NCBI GenBank assembly: GCA_945883885.1
Contig: CAMCYM010000091.1
Coordinates: 1 to 6,873 of the forward strand
Length of the DNA: 6,873 nucleotides
From: Chryseobacterium gleum
GTDB lineage: Bacteria > Bacteroidota > Bacteroidia > Flavobacteriales_D > Sanyastnellaceae
Direction: 5' to 3'
Within the stretch, counting starts at the first letter, position 1. The number at the start of each line of letters is the position of its first letter. The translations under genes were made by a program, and so were the position numbers. Positions 4,240 through 6,873 of this stretch are shown piece after piece. The notes under the pieces were generated by a model, which was not told the DNA's origin, made no database searches, and was given only the letters and a program-made list of their open reading frames with translations.

Positions 4240-6873
4240 ATGATCCGACTCACCGCCCTGCTCGTGGGACTGTGGTCCCTGTGTGCGCCCCTCTCGGCAC
4301 AAAACGGACTCTACGCAAATCCCGACTACTTCTCCGTCACCCTCGGATCAACGCCCATCGGCAACGTCAAGGCGAACGATCTCGTGGACGCAACAGCCGG
4401 TGCCTTCGCGCATTTGGTCCAAGAGCACCCGTGCTTCGTGATCCTCGACAACGGCGAGCTGGTGTGGGCCTCCACCACGCCACAACCCGCTTGTTGCGGC
4501 AGCCACACCTTCGATTACGCCTTGTGCAACGGACTCGGGGAGTGTGCGTACGGCGTCGTCACTGTGGACGTGAGCTGCGGGCCGCCGCCGTGCGGAACCC
4601 TCTCCCTCCACGGCGAGGGAACGAACGGAGCCGGCGGAGCTCCCGACATCGAGGCAGCCGGGTGTGCGTCCGTGTGCGAGCTCGACACCACCCTGGTGAG
4701 CATCCCCTTCGTCGCAGGCAACACCTATGCATGGACCGTCATCGGAGGCGCGTGGAGCGTCGGCGCGAACCCTGCGGAGATTCAGGTCGTTTGGGGCCCG
4801 GCGGGAAGCGGATTCGTGTCGGTGACAGAAACCACTCCCGGCGGTGCGTCGCGCACGTTCGACACCTGTGTGGACATCTTGCCCGGGCCCACGGCTTCGT
4901 TCACGTCTACGGCCTACGCGTGTCTCGGCACGGGGATGTCCTTTGCGAACACCTCGGTAGGCGCGACCAGCTATTTCTGGGACTTCGGCGACGGGAACAC
5001 CTCTCCGATGGCAGATCCCGTCCACACCTATGCGGCGGCGGGCACGTATACCGTCACTTTGACGGCCTTCAAAGCGAATTACGATGCGGGGGGAAGGCCC
5101 TTGTGCGTCTGCGAGGACACGTTCACCATGACGGTGGTAGTGGACGAGCTTCCTGGCCCCAACATATTCTGCGTCAGCACCTTGTGCGAAGGTGATTCCG
5201 CGACGTACTGGACCGACGCGACGGGGTGCGGGTCCTTGGTTTGGAGCGTGCTCGACGCTGGCGGTCAGCCGCTTCCGTTCACGCAACTCACGCCGGATTC
5301 CATCGGGGTGACGTGGCCGACAGGGCCCTTCGGCACCATTTCCCTCACCGCAACTGGCTGCAGCCCAGCGCTATGCACCAGCCCCACCTCGGTGACGATT
5401 CCCATCATCTCGTCCACGGCTACGGTCCTCGGCCCCGATCCCGTGTGCGAATTCTCGACCGCGGTGTATGAGGTGCCCAAATGGGCCGCCACCTCCTACC
5501 TCTGGACCGCCACCGGTGGCACCATCGTGGGCAGCGATTCCTCCCACACAGTCACCGTGGCGTGGGGGCCGGCCGGAGTCGGCACCCTGCACGTCGACTG
5601 GGTCAGCGGGTTTTTGCAAGGACTTCCCGGGCATACCCCGCCCGACTGTTCCGGCTCGGCCGACCTGTCTGTCACCATCCTGCCCGACTTCAACCTCCTG
5701 AACTTCGGACCCACCACGGTCTGCGTCGGTTCCACCACCTCGCTGGCCACCACCAGCGGGCTTTCTGCCTTCACCTTCACGGTTTCTCCGGCGCACCCCG
5801 TCACGACGACCGGCCCAGCAAGCGCGGACATCACGTGGACGACGCCGGGGATCTACACCGTGACGGCGACGCCGGTGACGCCGAATATCTTCTGTTCGGC
5901 GGCCGCCACCCTCGTCGTGCAGGTGGTCGGGATTCCAGCACCCGGTCCCATCACCGGCGCCACGGACGTCTGCATCGGGGCGACGAATGCGTACAGTGCC
6001 ACGGCAGCACCGGGAACGTACTTGCTTTGGAGTGCTGCCGGGGGAACGCCGACCCAGTACTCGGGGCCGACGACGACCGTGGTTTGGACCGGGCCGACGC
6101 CGCTGTCGGTCAGCGTGGTCCAAGCCATGATGGGCGCCCCCGGCTGCGTGTCGAGCCCGGTCACACTCCCCGTGAATGCCCTCACCTTGCCTTTGCAGGT
6201 GGCCATCCTCGGATCTGGAAGCTGCACGAACAACGAAGAAACGTACTGGCTGAACCCTGCGCCGCCCGCCGGGACGTCGGTGACCTGGTCCATCTCGCCG
6301 GCCGCCGCCGGCAGCGTCATCGCCGGCCAAACCACCGACTCGATCTCCGTCCAGTGGAACGCCCTCGGCGGCAACGCCACGCTCACCGCTGTGCTTGAGC
6401 TGTGCGGCACTACCTCGACGAAATCCCTGCCCCTCGCGCTGATCCAGCCCGTCGTGCCGACGATCCAGCAGGCCGGAATCCTCTGCCCGGGCGTCACGGC
6501 CACCTTGACCGCACCCGGGCCCTTCACCTCGTGGCTGTGGACCGGCAACGTGGGCGGACCGAGTTTGGCCATCAACGCCGCCGGCACCTACGGCGTGACC
6601 ACGGTCGACGCAAACGGCTGCGAAGCGCAAGACTTCTACACCGCATCGAACGTGCCCGGGCCCGTGGCGGCGATTTCATCGGGCAATCCGCTGACTTTTT
6701 GCATCGAATCGCCCACAGCGGTGACGCTTGTGGCCCAAACAAACCCCGGCTACACCTTCGCCTGGTTCTGCAACGGGAACCCCCTCGGCCTCCCTCCCAC
6801 CAGCTCAAATGCCTCGCACGCCTTCGTCGGCGTCCCCAGCACCACCTCGTACTACGCCGTCGTGCAGGACGCA
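4240..6873 (+). CDS. Large secreted Ig-like/PKD repeat protein, N-terminal part (putative adhesin)
   Basis: The ATG at 4240 opens a frame with no stop to the last base: 878 residues, incomplete at the 3' end. It begins with a signal peptide (MIRLTALLVGLWSLCAPLSA, cleavage before QN). Residues 25-113 resemble a cadherin-like/bacterial Ig domain (NVKANDLVD, then FDYALCNGLGECAYGVVTVDV). A PKD-like Ig module follows at 118-215, then a canonical PKD domain at 217-302 (FWDFGDGNTS...HTYAAAGTYTVTLTA). Further Ig/PKD-like modules fill about 303-392, 393-482, 483-564, 565-650, 651-738, 739-806 and 807-878. No enzyme domain is visible. Such proteins in Bacteroidota are usually T9SS cargo that serve as adhesins or surface filaments, often ending in a gliding-motility-type or type A sorting domain. 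That C-terminus would lie beyond this window. It shares a 113-bp divergent intergenic region with the minus-strand gene. Confidence 0.9.
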   Translation, partial: MIRLTALLVGLWSLCAPLSAQNGLYANPDYFSVTLGSTPIGNVKANDLVDATAGAFAHLVQEHPCFVILDNGELVWASTTPQPACCGSHTFDYALCNGLGECAYGVVTVDVSCGPPPCGTLSLHGEGTNGAGGAPDIEAAGCASVCELDTTLVSIPFVAGNTYAWTVIGGAWSVGANPAEIQVVWGPAGSGFVSVTETTPGGASRTFDTCVDILPGPTASFTSTAYACLGTGMSFANTSVGATSYFWDFGDGNTSPMADPVHTYAAAGTYTVTLTAFKANYDAGGRPLCVCEDTFTMTVVVDELPGPNIFCVSTLCEGDSATYWTDATGCGSLVWSVLDAGGQPLPFTQLTPDSIGVTWPTGPFGTISLTATGCSPALCTSPTSVTIPIISSTATVLGPDPVCEFSTAVYEVPKWAATSYLWTATGGTIVGSDSSHTVTVAWGPAGVGTLHVDWVSGFLQGLPGHTPPDCSGSADLSVTILPDFNLLNFGPTTVCVGSTTSLATTSGLSAFTFTVSPAHPVTTTGPASADITWTTPGIYTVTATPVTPNIFCSAAATLVVQVVGIPAPGPITGATDVCIGATNAYSATAAPGTYLLWSAAGGTPTQYSGPTTTVVWTGPTPLSVSVVQAMMGAPGCVSSPVTLPVNALTLPLQVAILGSGSCTNNEETYWLNPAPPAGTSVTWSISPAAAGSVIAGQTTDSISVQWNALGGNATLTAVLELCGTTSTKSLPLALIQPVVPTIQQAGILCPGVTATLTAPGPFTSWLWTGNVGGPSLAINAAGTYGVTTVDANGCEAQDFYTASNVPGPVAAISSGNPLTFCIESPTAVTLVAQTNPGYTFAWFCNGNPLGLPPTSSNASHAFVGVPSTTSYYAVVQDA
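5146..6453 (+). repeat. Array of ~87-residue PKD-like Ig modules
   Basis: Five consecutive modules (residues 303-738 of the plus-strand protein) share a paired aromatic pattern: a W(S/T)xxGG-type strand followed 19-24 residues later by a VxW strand. Pairs are W335/W359, W422/W442, F513/W533, W597/W616 and W683/W706, giving a period near 87 residues. An earlier copy (W165/W185) sits before the canonical PKD domain. Most modules carry a Cys shortly after the start (for example DVCIG, PVCEF, SLC-type positions). The copies are diverged in DNA sequence, so this is old duplication rather than a recent array. Confidence 0.7.

Noticed and set aside
4272..5286. Arg-rich open frames on both strands over the start of the PKD/Ig gene (4272-5195 plus, 4348-5286 minus)
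   Set aside because: Both overlap the signal peptide, cadherin-like and PKD domains of the frame starting at 4240, and neither shows any domain of its own.
5371..6630. 419-codon open frame on the minus strand, opposite the PKD/Ig gene
   Set aside because: The product is Gly/Arg-rich with no recognisable fold, and the opposite strand carries coherent Ig/PKD modules throughout.
1..6873. CRISPR arrays, tRNA or rRNA genes, insertion sequences, toxin-antitoxin or defence genes
   Set aside because: None is seen. The window is almost entirely filled by three coding frames, and the only intergenic DNA is 7 bp and 113 bp.

Overview
The window looks like a piece of a Bacteroidota genome, most likely from a GC-rich relative of the Flavobacteriales. 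The best evidence is the minus-strand protein. It has a Sec signal peptide, two lamin-tail domains, a Calx-beta-like domain, an OB-fold-like domain of the type seen in secreted nucleases, a PKD domain and a type IX secretion (T9SS) type A sorting domain at its C-terminus. The start codons have no Shine-Dalgarno sequence, and one intergenic site matches the Bacteroidota -7 promoter element TAnnTTTG exactly. Base composition is high in GC (roughly 60% by eye, not computed), which is high for this group.

Layout. (1) Bases 1-855, plus strand: the C-terminal part of a secreted endonuclease/exonuclease/phosphatase (EEP) family protein. It ends in two thrombospondin-type-3-like calcium repeats and one dockerin-like EF-hand. 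(2) Bases 863-4126, minus strand: a complete 1087-residue T9SS-exported multidomain protein, convergent with gene 1 and with only 7 bp between the stops. (3) Bases 4127-4239: a 113-bp divergent intergenic region holding the promoters. (4) Bases 4240-6873, plus strand: the first 878 residues of a very large surface or secreted protein made of Ig-like and PKD modules, still open at the window end.

All three genes encode proteins predicted to act outside the cytoplasm. Genes 1 and 2 are related by theme: gene 1 carries a nuclease-type catalytic domain, and gene 2 carries the lamin-tail, Calx-beta and OB-fold modules that often accompany such a domain in large secreted nucleases, but has no catalytic domain itself. 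Gene 3 is probably an adhesin or cell-surface stalk. I see no RNA gene, mobile element, CRISPR array, defence system or metabolic operon. No complete new system is evident. The most distinctive items are a tandem cysteine-framed domain in gene 2, the nuclease/accessory split across a convergent pair, and an 8-base G/C homopolymer at the predicted transcription start of gene 2.
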